Source: JACMLD01 sp047602295
GTDB lineage: Bacteria; Bacteroidota; Bacteroidia; Chitinophagales; Chitinophagaceae
NCBI GenBank assembly: GCA_047602295.1
Contig: JASGHP010000001.1
Span: 1,612,001 to 1,676,000, forward strand
DNA: 64,000 nucleotides
Direction: 5' to 3'
The notes below the pieces were generated by a model, which was given only the letters and a program-made list of their open reading frames with translations, was not told the origin of the DNA and did not search any database. Both the position numbers and the translations under genes were made by a program. Shown here in pieces: positions 35,946 through 45,389 of the stretch; within the stretch, counting starts at the first letter, position 1, and each line of letters begins with the position of its first letter.

Positions 35946-37226
35946 ATGCTGTACCACTTATTTGAATGGTTTAAACAACAGGGCATCAAAATGCCAGGTG
36001 GTGCATTGTTCAGTTTTATTACGTTCAGGGTTTTGCTGGCCATCTTATTATCGCTTACCATTACTTCTGTATACGGCAAACGACTCATAAACTACCTTAT
36101 AAAAAGACAGGTAGGCGAAACCGTTAGAGACCTGGGTTTGGCTGGCGAGCAGCAGAAGAAGGGTACGCCAACAATGGGCGGCTTAATAATCATACTAGGT
36201 ATCTTATTGCCTACATTATTACTTGCCAACTTAAATAAAGCATACATCAGGTTAATGATACTGGCCACGGTATGGTTAGGTATTGTTGGTTTTGTAGATG
36301 ATTATTTAAAGCTGAGATCAAAACGCATTGCCCAACAGAAAGGTGTTGCGTATAAAAAAAGTGATAGCGATGGTTTGGCAGGATGGTTTAAAATAGCTGG
36401 GCAAGTAGGGTTGGGTTTGATCATTGGACTGACTTTAATGTTTAATGACAACACAAAAGCTTACAGGGAATTTACAGGTGATGCAGCAACTATTAATGCA
36501 AAGGACAAAATAGTATTTAAGCAAGACGGTAAAGAAAGAACTTTTATAAAATCTGATGTACCTATCACAACGATTCCTTTTGTAAAGAACCATGAGTTTA
36601 ATTATTCTAAACTGTTACCAGAGGCGTTGCGTGGTTTTACCTGGATATTGTATACCATCATTGTAATATTTATTATAACAGCGGTATCAAACGGAGCAAA
36701 TATAACGGATGGTATAGATGGATTAGCAACGGGTGTCTCGGCCATTATTGGTGTGTGTCTTGGCATATTTGCTTATGCCAGTGGTAATATAAGGTTTGCA
36801 GATTATCTCAATATCATGTACATCCCCAACCTTGGCGAGTTGTCAATTTTTATTGCGGCAATGGTGGGTGCCTGTATTGGGTTTCTTTGGTACAATGCAT
36901 ATCCAGCGCAGGTGTTTATGGGCGATACAGGAAGTCTTACACTGGGTGGCATTATAGCTGCATTGGCCATAATGGTGAGAAAAGAATTGTTGATACCCAT
37001 TTTCTGTGGTGTGTTCCTGGTAGAGATATTGAGTGTAACCATACAGGTTAGTTATTTCAAGTACACAAAAAAGAAATATGGTGAAGGAAGAAGAGTGTTT
37101 CTGATGAGCCCATTGCATCACCATTACCAAAAATTAGGTTATCACGAAAGTAAGATAGTAACTAGGTTTTGGATCATTACTATTTTATGTATGGTGTTTG
37201 CTATTGTGACGTTGAAAATAAGATAA
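35946..37226 (+). CDS. mraY: Phospho-N-acetylmuramoyl-pentapeptide-transferase
   Basis: Integral membrane enzyme making lipid I from UDP-MurNAc-pentapeptide and undecaprenyl phosphate; 426 residues with about ten helices. Signature motifs: KKGTPTMGGL, FVDDYLKLRSKR, NGANITDGIDGLATG, YPAQVFMGDTGSL and MSPLHHHYQKLG (the three-His motif). Compared with the 360-residue E. coli form it has a longer loop (about 170-225, rich in charged residues), usual in Bacteroidota. Confidence 0.96.
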   Translation: MLYHLFEWFKQQGIKMPGGALFSFITFRVLLAILLSLTITSVYGKRLINYLIKRQVGETVRDLGLAGEQQKKGTPTMGGLIIILGILLPTLLLANLNKAYIRLMILATVWLGIVGFVDDYLKLRSKRIAQQKGVAYKKSDSDGLAGWFKIAGQVGLGLIIGLTLMFNDNTKAYREFTGDAATINAKDKIVFKQDGKERTFIKSDVPITTIPFVKNHEFNYSKLLPEALRGFTWILYTIIVIFIITAVSNGANITDGIDGLATGVSAIIGVCLGIFAYASGNIRFADYLNIMYIPNLGELSIFIAAMVGACIGFLWYNAYPAQVFMGDTGSLTLGGIIAALAIMVRKELLIPIFCGVFLVEILSVTIQVSYFKYTKKKYGEGRRVFLMSPLHHHYQKLGYHESKIVTRFWIITILCMVFAIVTLKIR

Positions 37227-37238
37227 CGAATTTTCTTT

Positions 37239-37270
37239 GCTCCTCTCCTTTAGGAGAGGTTGGGTGAGGT
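37239..37270 (-). repeat. Palindromic repeat copy between mraY and murD
   Basis: CCTCTCC-TTTA-GGAGAGG followed by TTGGGTGAGGT. Read on the minus strand it matches the element inserted in murC at 42379-42411 (CCTCACCC.. then the same stem). Just downstream, two near-identical 30-bp pieces starting AATGAAAAACTCC and AATGAAAAACCCC (about 37308 and 37363) form a direct repeat before murD. Confidence 0.7.
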
Positions 37271-37426
37271 AAAATATTGCTGAAAAACCACGGCAAATAA
37301 TCCAACCAATGAAAAACTCCTAAAACCGGCAAGAGATTGTGGTGCAGAAAAAAAGTTTCATACTAATGAAAAACCCCCGAAATCCGGCTGATTGAAAACT
37401 AGAATTATTGAAAACGATTTGAAGAG

Positions 37427-38773
37427 ATGCGTAAAAGAATGGTAATACTGGGTGGAGGAGAAAGTGGTGTTGGGGCTGCTTTGCTGGCGAAACAGCAGGG
37501 CTTTGAAGTGTTTCTTTCTGATAGCGGTTCTTTGAAAGATGTATATAAAAAGGAATTAACTGACAATGCTATTGCATTTGAAGAGAAAGGGCATACAGAA
37601 GATTTAGTGTTGAATGCAGATGAAATTGTAAAAAGTCCCGGCATACCAGAAAAGAATGAGCTGGTAAAGAAAATAAGGGCAAAAGGTATTTTGGTTATTA
37701 GTGAAATAGAGCTTGCTTTTCGATACAAAGGCAATAGCAAAATAGTAGCGATTACCGGCAGCAATGGAAAAACCACTACCACATCGCTTATCTATCATAT
37801 CTGCAAACATGCAGGATTGGATGCGGCATTGGTAGGAAATATCGGGTACTCATTTGCTAAACAGGTAGCGGAAGATCCTAAACCTTGGTACATAGCAGAG
37901 ATTAGTTCTTTTCAGTTAGACGATATACAAACTTTCAGACCAGATGTAGCGGTGCTTACGAATATAACAGAAGACCATTTAGACAGGTACGATTATAAGT
38001 TTGAGAATTACATCGCCAGCAAGTTTCGCATAGCGATGAACCAGACGAAAGAAGATTTTTTCATTTACTGTGCAGACGATCCGGTGACGATGGAGTACGT
38101 ACACAAATATGCTATCAATTCTAACCCATTACCATTTACCATGCAGCAACAACAACCAGGCAACGGCGGCTTTATTAAAAACGGACAGATGATTATTGAG
38201 GCAAACAACAGCGAACGTGTTACAATGAGCATTTATGATTTTGCACTCAAAGGAAAACACAATCAATACAACACCATGGCAGCAGGTATAGCAGCAGCCA
38301 CATTAGGGTTGCGTAAAGACAAGATTAGAGAGGCCATTGAGTCTTTTGAAACACTGGAGCATCGCATGGAGCCGGTGTTAACGGTAAAGGGTGTGGAATT
38401 TATTAACGATAGCAAAGCCACCAATGTTAATAGCACCTGGTATGCATTGGAAAGCATGGAGAAGCCAACAATTTTAATTCTTGGTGGTGTAGACAAAGGA
38501 AATGATTACAGCCTGCTGATGGATTTGGTAAAAGAAAAAGTAAAAGCCATTGTTTGCATGGGTATTGATAACCGCAAGATTCATGAAGCATTTGGTAAAG
38601 AAGTGGAATTGATAGTAAACACAGCCAGCGCTGCTGAAGCGGTACATGCTGCTTTTCATTTTGCAGAGAAAGGTGATGTAGTGTTGTTAAGCCCTGCTTG
38701 TGCAAGTTTTGATTTGTTTAAAAATTATGAAGACAGGGGAAGGCAGTTTAAAGAAGCAGTGAGGGAGTTATAG
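37427..38773 (+). CDS. murD: UDP-N-acetylmuramoyl-L-alanine--D-glutamate ligase
   Basis: Cytosolic Mur ligase that adds D-Glu; 448 residues. N-terminal Rossmann motif VILGGGESGVGAALLA, P-loop AITGSNGKTTTTSLIYHI, central-domain NITEDHLDRYDYKFENYIAS with the lysine-equivalent region, and C-terminal EFINDSKATNVNSTWYALES and LLSPACASFDLFKNYEDRG. The 200-bp spacer before it is long for the cluster and full of repeats, so it may hold an internal promoter. Confidence 0.97.
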   Translation: MRKRMVILGGGESGVGAALLAKQQGFEVFLSDSGSLKDVYKKELTDNAIAFEEKGHTEDLVLNADEIVKSPGIPEKNELVKKIRAKGILVISEIELAFRYKGNSKIVAITGSNGKTTTTSLIYHICKHAGLDAALVGNIGYSFAKQVAEDPKPWYIAEISSFQLDDIQTFRPDVAVLTNITEDHLDRYDYKFENYIASKFRIAMNQTKEDFFIYCADDPVTMEYVHKYAINSNPLPFTMQQQQPGNGGFIKNGQMIIEANNSERVTMSIYDFALKGKHNQYNTMAAGIAAATLGLRKDKIREAIESFETLEHRMEPVLTVKGVEFINDSKATNVNSTWYALESMEKPTILILGGVDKGNDYSLLMDLVKEKVKAIVCMGIDNRKIHEAFGKEVELIVNTASAAEAVHAAFHFAEKGDVVLLSPACASFDLFKNYEDRGRQFKEAVREL

Positions 38774-38907
38774 TGAGTGGTGAATAGTGAGTGGTGAGTG
38801 GAGTTCGAGGTTCTTAGTTCTTAGTTCATTGCTTGCAGCTTGTAGCCAGCAGCTAATAGCGAAAGCCTAACGCCGTGTCTAAATACTATATACTGAATAC
38901 TTAATAC
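38774..38907. repeat. Word-repeat spacer between murD and ftsW
   Basis: The spacer is built from near-repeats of three short words: AGTGAGTGGTGAATAGTGAG, then GTTCTTAGTTCTTAGTTC, then CTAAATACTATATACTGAATACT. Similar AAATACT words lie before ftsL (31830-31845) and near 19545. No gene or clear hairpin. Confidence 0.6.
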
Positions 38908-40170
38908 TTGAATGACTTTACAACCATAGAGAACAATCCTTTTAAAAGCCTTGGTCATAAAACCAAAGGCGATAAGGTGATCTGGGCCGCAGTAGTGGTG
39001 CTGGCATTGGTTTCTTTGCTGGTAGTGTATAGCAGTACGGGCACATTGGCTTACAGGCTTAGCAAAAGCAATGAATCTTACCTGTTCAAACAGATTGTAT
39101 TTATTGCCATTGGCATAGCCATCATTTATTTTTTGCACAAGGTTAATTACAAAATTTATTCTCAGGTAGCAAGGCTGATATTCATCTTATCCATTCCTTT
39201 ATTGATTTACACTTTGTTCTTTGGTGTGAAACTGAATGAAGGTAGCCGCTGGATACGTTTGCCCATTATACAAATGACCGTGCAAACATCAGACCTTGCC
39301 AAGCTGGCCTTGTTTATGTACATGAGCAGGATGCTGAGCAAGAAACAGGATGTAATAAAAGATTTTAAAAAAGGTTTTTTGCCGATAATGATACCGGTTG
39401 CATTGATTTGTGTGTTGATTGCGCCAGCTAATCTTTCTACTGCATTACTCATTGGCGCTACCAGCATGTTGCTGATGTTTATTGGCCGTGTAAGTACAAA
39501 ACATTTATTGCTGGTAATAGCTGTGGCATTGATACCGGTAATGTTTTTAATTTCTGCAGCGGTTATTCATCATAAACAAAACAATGGAGAAACGATTAAG
39601 GCAAGTCATAGTGGTTCAAGGTTGACGGTTCGTGTGGGCACATGGATAAACCGCGTAGAAAATTTTATTTACGGCGGTGCAGAAGCGGATGACGATGACA
39701 ACTACCAGGTAAACCAGGCAAAGATTGCCATTGCCAAAGGTGGTTGGCTGGGTGTAGGCCCGGGCAATAGTGAGCAGCGCAATTTTCTACCGCATCCTTA
39801 TAGCGATTTCATATTTGCGATTATTATAGAAGAGTACGGTTTGCTGGGTGGCATCTTTATAACATTCATTTACCTGGTTTTTTTATTCAGGTGCATACGC
39901 ATTTTCAGGAACTGCCCTTATGCATTTGGTGCCTTCCTGGCATTGGCGTTAAGTTTTACGTTGGTGATACAGGCTTTGGCAAATATGGCAGTGGCAGTTA
40001 ACCTGTTCCCGGTAACGGGTGTTACGCTTCCATTGGTGAGCATGGGTGGTAGCTCATTCATCTTTACCTGTTTTGCTATTGGCATTATTTTAAGCGTTGC
40101 TTCAAATGTAGAAAGAATGGAAGGCGGACTGCAACCAGCAACTGTAAATCAGGATGACGATGGAGAATAA
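38908..40170 (+). CDS. ftsW: Septal peptidoglycan glycosyltransferase FtsW
   Basis: SEDS-family polymerase of 420 residues with about ten membrane helices. Motifs: VYSSTGTLAYRL, LNEGSRWIRLPIIQMTVQTS with SDLAKLALFMYMSRML, WLGVGPGNSEQRNFLPHPYS and the late NLFPVTGVTLPLVSMGGSS. The frame has no ATG near the expected start; the TTG at 38908 (MNDFTTIENNPF) is the best candidate, the second TTG start in the cluster. The 3' end overlaps murG by 17 bp. Confidence 0.95.
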   Translation: MNDFTTIENNPFKSLGHKTKGDKVIWAAVVVLALVSLLVVYSSTGTLAYRLSKSNESYLFKQIVFIAIGIAIIYFLHKVNYKIYSQVARLIFILSIPLLIYTLFFGVKLNEGSRWIRLPIIQMTVQTSDLAKLALFMYMSRMLSKKQDVIKDFKKGFLPIMIPVALICVLIAPANLSTALLIGATSMLLMFIGRVSTKHLLLVIAVALIPVMFLISAAVIHHKQNNGETIKASHSGSRLTVRVGTWINRVENFIYGGAEADDDDNYQVNQAKIAIAKGGWLGVGPGNSEQRNFLPHPYSDFIFAIIIEEYGLLGGIFITFIYLVFLFRCIRIFRNCPYAFGAFLALALSFTLVIQALANMAVAVNLFPVTGVTLPLVSMGGSSFIFTCFAIGIILSVASNVERMEGGLQPATVNQDDDGE

Positions 40171-41263
40171 AAAAGTCATCATAGCGGGAGGCGGTACCGG
40201 CGGACATATTTTTCCCGCAGTGGCTATTGCCAATGCATTAAAAGAAATGCAACCGGGCATCGAGATATTATTTGTAGGTGCAAAAGGTAAGATGGAGATG
40301 GAGAAAGTGCCGCAAGCGGGTTATTCAATAAAAGGAATTGACATAGCGGGTTTTAACCGCAGCTCTTTGATAAGCAATATTGGTTTGCCTTTTAAACTGG
40401 TGAAAAGTTATTTCCAGGTACGCAGCATTGTTGCTGATTTTATGCCGGATGCAGTGATTGGTGTGGGTGGTTATTCAAGCTTTCCTGTTTTGCGTTTTGC
40501 GCAAAGCAAAGGCATTCCCACTTTTATTCACGAAAGCAATTCGTTTGCAGGAAAGAGCAATAAAATGCTGGGCGCAAAAGCAACCCGCATTTTTGTAGCA
40601 AGTGATGGCATGGAAAAGTTTTTTCCGGCAGATAAAATTACCATTACCGGCAACCCCGTGCGCAGCAGCATTGTAAACAGCCATGTAACAAAAGCTGAAG
40701 CCATGCAGTTCTTTGGGTTGGATGAAAACAAAAAAACAGTATTGGTAACCGGTGGCAGCCTGGGTGCAAAAGGTATTAATGAAGCAATAGACCTGCATAT
40801 TGATGCATTTGGCAATAACGATATTCAGTTGATTTGGCAGACGGGCAAACCATATATGCAACGTGCCAAAGAAATAACTGCCGGTAAAACCAATGTATGG
40901 GTAAATGATTTTATCAGCAAAATGGAAATGGCTTTTGCTGCTGCAGATGCAGTAGTGTCAAGATCGGGAGCTATGTCTATTGCAGAGCTTTGCGTAGTAA
41001 AGAAGCCGGTGGTATTTGTGCCTTACCCGTTTGCAGCAGAAGATCACCAAACCGTAAATGCGCAAAACCTTGTAAGCAAACAAGCCGGTATATTGATAAA
41101 AGACAGCGAGGCAAAGGACAAGCTGGTAGATACAGTAATCAGGTTGGTGAAAGACGAGCAGGAGCAGCAATTGCTGAAGGCCAATATAACAAAGCTGGCA
41201 GTAACCGATGCAGATAAAAAGATAGCGGCCGCAATTTTATTAGTGATTGAAAAAGCGAAGTAG
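40154..41263 (+). CDS. murG: UDP-N-acetylglucosamine--LPS-type lipid I N-acetylglucosaminyltransferase MurG
   Basis: Membrane-associated GT28 enzyme that converts lipid I into lipid II; 369 residues. The N-terminal motif IAGGGTGGHIFPAVAIANAL, IGVGGYSSFPVLRFAQ, HESNSFAGKSNKML, VTGGSLGAKGINEAI and VSRSGAMSIAEL are all present. ATG at 40154 or 40160 are both possible (MTM...), each overlapping ftsW. Confidence 0.96.
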   Translation: MTMENKKVIIAGGGTGGHIFPAVAIANALKEMQPGIEILFVGAKGKMEMEKVPQAGYSIKGIDIAGFNRSSLISNIGLPFKLVKSYFQVRSIVADFMPDAVIGVGGYSSFPVLRFAQSKGIPTFIHESNSFAGKSNKMLGAKATRIFVASDGMEKFFPADKITITGNPVRSSIVNSHVTKAEAMQFFGLDENKKTVLVTGGSLGAKGINEAIDLHIDAFGNNDIQLIWQTGKPYMQRAKEITAGKTNVWVNDFISKMEMAFAAADAVVSRSGAMSIAELCVVKKPVVFVPYPFAAEDHQTVNAQNLVSKQAGILIKDSEAKDKLVDTVIRLVKDEQEQQLLKANITKLAVTDADKKIAAAILLVIEKAK

Positions 41264-41352
41264 AGACGAAAGGCCTTTAGTCTCCACCGAGCAAGAAGCA
41301 TTTGAAACAAAATGGAGAATAGCGGAGAAGCCAAAAGATGAGTAGAATAGTT

Positions 41353-41376
41353 ATAGTACAAGAGTGCGACGCAACA
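41353..41376 (-). repeat. Interspersed repeat copy before murC
   Basis: On the minus strand this reads TTGTTGCGTCGCACTCTTGTAC.. and shares 20 consecutive bases with the copy at 23641-23660. A diverged copy lies at 58943-58966. It sits in the 156-bp spacer between murG and murC. Confidence 0.7.
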
Positions 41377-41419
41377 AAAGTTTAATAGTAGGCCAACTGC
41401 CGGGTACACAATAAATAAA

Positions 41420-42850
41420 ATGGTACAACTAGACGAGATAAAAAAAATATACTTCATTGGCATTGGCGGTATTGGCATGAGTGCATTGGCCAGGTATTTT
41501 TTATCGAGAGGTTGCAAAGTGAGCGGGTACGATAAAACAAGTACGGCGCTTACAAAAAAACTGGAAGAGGAAGGAATGGCGATTCATTATACAGACGATG
41601 TATCGTTGGCACCAAAAGATGTAGAGTTGGTAGTGTATACACCAGCAATACCAAAAGATCACCAGGAGATGAATTGGTATAAAGCCAACGGATTTGAATT
41701 AGCAAAGCGAAGCGAAGTGCTGGGCATTATCAGCAAAAGTTCTTTTAACATATGCGTGGGTGGCACACATGGCAAGACAACTACTACCACGATGATTGCA
41801 CATTTGCTACGAGATACCGGTTATGGTTGCAATGCTTTTTTAGGAGGCATTTCTGTTAACTATAATACCAATTTCTGGAGCAATGAGCGTAATGTATGTG
41901 TGATAGAAGCAGATGAGTACGATCGCAGTTTTTTGCAACTGAGCCCCGATATAGCCATCATCAGTTCTATGGACCCGGATCACCTGGATATCTATGGCAC
42001 TGAAGAAGCATTGCAGGATGCGTTTGTGCAGTTTGGAGGCAAAGTAAAAAAAGGTGGTATACTGCTGAATAAGTTTGGACTAAAACGTGGAAGTGAACTA
42101 AAAGCAGACAAACATTTTACCTATAGTGCGCAGAATGAAAGTGCGGATTGTTATGCTGCCAATATAAGAATGAACAATGGCAGCTACACTTTTGATGTGA
42201 TGATGAAGGATAGCATGATTGCCGACGTGGTGTTGCACATGGGTGGTATGCACAATGTAGAGAATGCGGTAGTGGCTATTAGTACTGCGCATTTGCTGGG
42301 CATAGATCATAAAAAAATAAAAGCGGCTGTTGCTTCTTTTAAAGGAATAAAGAGAAGGTTTGAGTATATCATTTCCCCAACCTCACCCCAACCCTCTCCT
42401 AAAGGAGAGGGAGGAGAGAGCCAGAGTGCGGTAGTTTTTATAGATGATTATGCTCACCATCCTGCAGAGTTGAAGGCGTTGATAAATGGAGCGAAGTCTT
42501 TGTTCAGTGGAAGAAAATGCACGGTGATATTTCAACCGCATCTTTTTTCAAGAACGCAAGATTTGGCGGATGGCTTTGCGGAAAGTTTGGATTTGGCAGA
42601 TGAGGTTTTATTGTTGCCAATATATCCTGCAAGAGAATTGCCTATTGCTGGTGTAAGCAGCGATACTATTTTAAGCAGGATGAAGAATGGGAATAAACGG
42701 ATTGTAAGTAAAGAAGAGTTGTTGAAGTTTATAGAAGAAAAATATGTACCAGGTCTAGACAATAATGTGCCGGAAGTTTTGATTACAGCCGGCGCAGGTG
42801 ATATAGATACTTTGGTGCAACCAATAAAAACGATTATAGAAAGAAGATGA
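41420..42850 (+). CDS. murC: UDP-N-acetylmuramate--L-alanine ligase with an in-frame repeat insertion
   Basis: Cytosolic Mur ligase that adds L-Ala; 476 residues. Motifs: YFIGIGGIGMSALARYF, the P-loop GGTHGKTTTTTMIAHLL, EADEYDRSFLQLSPDIAII, SSMDPDHLDIYG, RRFEYI and FIDDYAHHPAELKAL. Between RRFEYI and FIDDYAHHP lies an extra stretch SPTSPQPSPKGEGGESQ at about 317-333, encoded by a palindromic repeat (42379-42425). It sits at the border of the central and C-terminal domains, where a loop can grow without harm. The stop overlaps the ftsQ start (ATGA). Confidence 0.96.
   Translation: MVQLDEIKKIYFIGIGGIGMSALARYFLSRGCKVSGYDKTSTALTKKLEEEGMAIHYTDDVSLAPKDVELVVYTPAIPKDHQEMNWYKANGFELAKRSEVLGIISKSSFNICVGGTHGKTTTTTMIAHLLRDTGYGCNAFLGGISVNYNTNFWSNERNVCVIEADEYDRSFLQLSPDIAIISSMDPDHLDIYGTEEALQDAFVQFGGKVKKGGILLNKFGLKRGSELKADKHFTYSAQNESADCYAANIRMNNGSYTFDVMMKDSMIADVVLHMGGMHNVENAVVAISTAHLLGIDHKKIKAAVASFKGIKRRFEYIISPTSPQPSPKGEGGESQSAVVFIDDYAHHPAELKALINGAKSLFSGRKCTVIFQPHLFSRTQDLADGFAESLDLADEVLLLPIYPARELPIAGVSSDTILSRMKNGNKRIVSKEELLKFIEEKYVPGLDNNVPEVLITAGAGDIDTLVQPIKTIIERR
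42379..42425 (+). repeat. Palindromic repeat inserted within the murC coding sequence
   Basis: CCTCACCCCAA followed by the perfect stem CCCTCTCC-TAAA-GGAGAGGG (42392-42411). The same element lies inverted at 37239-37270, and looser relatives at about 6480 and 23527. It is a multiple of three in length and open in the murC frame, giving the Ser/Pro/Gly-rich insert. Confidence 0.8.
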
Positions 42851-43918
42851 GTTTCAAAAGCAATATCAGGAAAATACTGTTGCTGTCGCTGGGCATTATT
42901 GTTGGCGCAGGACTGCTGGTATTGCTTATTGCAGCCATCAGCAAAAAAAATCATAAGAACTGTACAGGTGTAGAAATAAGCATCAACGATAAATCTGATG
43001 AACGTTTTCTCAACCGGCAGGATGTATTGAATATTGTAGCACCAGATAAAAGCAATCCGCTTAAAGGAAGGCCGCTTGCTTCATTCGATTCTTAAAAAGA
43101 TGGAATCTGTGCTTGAGCAAAACACCTGGGTAAGGGATGCAGAAGTTTTTCTTGACAATAATGCCGTCTTGCGCATTGTGATTAAAGAACGCATACCAGT
43201 GGCAAGAATATTTACAGTAAATGGCAATAGCTTTTATATAGACAGCAGTGGCAAGCATTTACCCTTAAGCAGCAGGCTGGCAGTAAAGCTTCCTGTATAC
43301 ACCAATTTTCCGGCAGATAAAGAAACATTGTATGGTGCAGACAGTGCGTTGATGGAGCAGATAAAAAAAATGAGCCCATTTATTATGGAGAATCCATTTT
43401 GGATGGCGCAGGTAGGGCAGATAGACATTACACCAGACCGCACATTTGAAATGATGCCCGTTGTTGGCAAACACCTGATACAGTTTGGTGATGGTACAGA
43501 TTATGAAGCAAAGTTTCATCGCCTGTTTTTATTTTATCAGCAAGTTGGCGCAAAGGCCGGCCTCGATAAATATGCTGCTATCAATGTTCAGTTCGATAAC
43601 CAGGTGGTGGCAACCCGCAAAGGCCCAGCCGGAAAAATTGATTCTATACAGGCAATAAAGAATATTCAGAAGTTGATTGAATCATCGAGACAGATGGCAA
43701 ATGATACGGTATCCACAATGGTGGATAATAATATTGCTGCAAGTGAAACTGCTACACCACCTTTAACAATTTTAAATAATAACCGGGGAAGTGGAACAGT
43801 GAAAGACTCGGTGAATCATGCTTCATCTGTTGCTCGTGCAACAACAGTAAGAAAACCCCCGGCAAAACCTGCAGCACAAAAACCAAAAGCAGTAATGGGT
43901 AAACCGGTGCATCATTAA
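42847..43918 (+). pseudogene. ftsQ: Cell division protein FtsQ, frameshifted as given
   Basis: Bitopic divisome protein that forms FtsQLB. The first frame (ATG 42847) gives the cytosolic start, one membrane helix (about 10-32) and the beginning of the periplasmic POTRA-like part (GVEISINDKSDERFLNRQDV), then meets TAA at 43093-43095. The second frame continues at once with LKKMESVLEQNTWVRDAEVF, VKERIPVARIF-like KERIPVARIF and NSFYIDSSGKHLPLS, all typical of Bacteroidota FtsQ. Removing one T at 43089/43090 gives ...LASFDLKKMESV... and one frame of about 356 residues with a Lys/Pro/Ala-rich tail. The downstream part alone has an ATG in reach (about 43101) but would lack the membrane anchor. FtsQ should be essential, so a sequence error is the leading explanation. 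Confidence 0.88.
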
Positions 43919-43979
43919 ATAACAGAATTGAAAGATAAACACAACGAATAACATTAACAACTAAAAACCAAATACGTCT

Positions 43980-45389
43980 ATGAATAATGAACAAGCACAA
44001 ATGCATACCGACAATGAGCAACCCATCATTGTTGGTCTTGACATTGGCACCACTAAGATTGCCTGCATTGCCGGTAGAAAAAACGAGTATGGAAAACTGG
44101 AAATAGTAGGCTTTGGCCGCGCCAACAGCAATGGCGTAAAACATGGCCAGGTTTTAAATATTGATGAAACCATCAAAGCCATTCGTGCTGCGCTGGACAA
44201 TTGCATGGCATCAAATGCGGGCATCAGCTTCAAAGAAGTGTATGTAGGCATTGCAGGCCATCACATAAAAAGCTTGCAGACACGCGGCGATATTGTGCGT
44301 AAGGATACCAATGAAGAAATTACACAGCGTGAGATTGATCAGCTGATTGCAGATCAGTTCAAAACTTATATACCTGCAGGCGATCAGATTATAGATGTAA
44401 TACCACAGGAGTTTACGGTAGATAATTTTCAGAACATACCTAACCCAATAGGGTATGGCGGTGTAAAAGTGGGTGCAAACTTCCACATCATCACCGGCGA
44501 TAAAAATGCTATCCGCAATATTAACCGTGCTGTTGAGAAAAGCAACCTGGTTACCAAAGACCTGGTATTGCAGCCATTGGCTTCTGCCAGTGCAGTAATG
44601 GGGCAGGAAGATTTGGAAGCAGGTGTTGCCATTGTAGATATTGGTGGTGGCACTACAGATTTGGCAGTGTTTTACGAAGGCATTTTAAAACATACTGCTG
44701 TTATACCTTTTGGTGGTGAAAACATTACCAATGATATTAAAACCGGCCTTGGCGTTTTAAAAACACAGGCAGAGCAAATGAAAGTGCAGTTTGGTTCTGC
44801 TTTATCTAATGAAGCAAAAGCAAATGCATTTATTACTATACCTGGTTTGCGTGGCATGCCTGCAAAAGAGATAAGTGTAAAAAACCTGGCAAACATTGTG
44901 CAGGCAAGAATGAGTGAGATTATGGATTTTGTTTCTTATCACCTGAAACAAGTGGGCATGGACAACCGCATGTTGAATGGCGGCATTGTGCTTACAGGTG
45001 GTGGTTCTCAATTAAAACACCTGATACAATTAACAGAATATGTAACTGGTTTGAATGCACGCATTGGTTTTCCTACAGAGCATTTGGCGGGTGGCCATAT
45101 AGATGAACTGGCAAAACCAACATATTCTACCTGTATCGGTCTTATTCTAAAAGGTTACGACGATTATGAGCACAACCGCAAACAATTTGAGGCTGCGCAT
45201 GTAAAGATAGAAGTGCCTGAAACATTGAAGCAAGTGCAGGATGTGGTAGAAGAAGAGGTTACTGAAACAGAAGAATTTGGCATTGAAAAAGAAAAAATGC
45301 AAAACCGCAAAGGCGTGAAGGATTTCTGGGGCAAGTTTAAAGACGGTTTGATTGATTTGTTTAAAGAAGAAGAAGACAAGCACCTTTAA
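43980..45389 (+). CDS. ftsA: Cell division protein FtsA
   Basis: Actin-like protein that tethers FtsZ to the membrane; 469 residues. Phosphate-1 motif IVGLDIGTTKIACIAG, the inserted 1C (SHS2) domain (about 95-175), GVAIVDIGGGTTDLAVF and GGIVLTGGGSQLKHLIQL are present. The C-terminus ends in an acidic linker and an amphipathic helix (KDFWGKFKDGLIDLFK) that should bind the membrane. It is about 50 residues longer than the E. coli protein, mostly in that linker. Confidence 0.97.
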   Translation: MNNEQAQMHTDNEQPIIVGLDIGTTKIACIAGRKNEYGKLEIVGFGRANSNGVKHGQVLNIDETIKAIRAALDNCMASNAGISFKEVYVGIAGHHIKSLQTRGDIVRKDTNEEITQREIDQLIADQFKTYIPAGDQIIDVIPQEFTVDNFQNIPNPIGYGGVKVGANFHIITGDKNAIRNINRAVEKSNLVTKDLVLQPLASASAVMGQEDLEAGVAIVDIGGGTTDLAVFYEGILKHTAVIPFGGENITNDIKTGLGVLKTQAEQMKVQFGSALSNEAKANAFITIPGLRGMPAKEISVKNLANIVQARMSEIMDFVSYHLKQVGMDNRMLNGGIVLTGGGSQLKHLIQLTEYVTGLNARIGFPTEHLAGGHIDELAKPTYSTCIGLILKGYDDYEHNRKQFEAAHVKIEVPETLKQVQDVVEEEVTETEEFGIEKEKMQNRKGVKDFWGKFKDGLIDLFKEEEDKHL

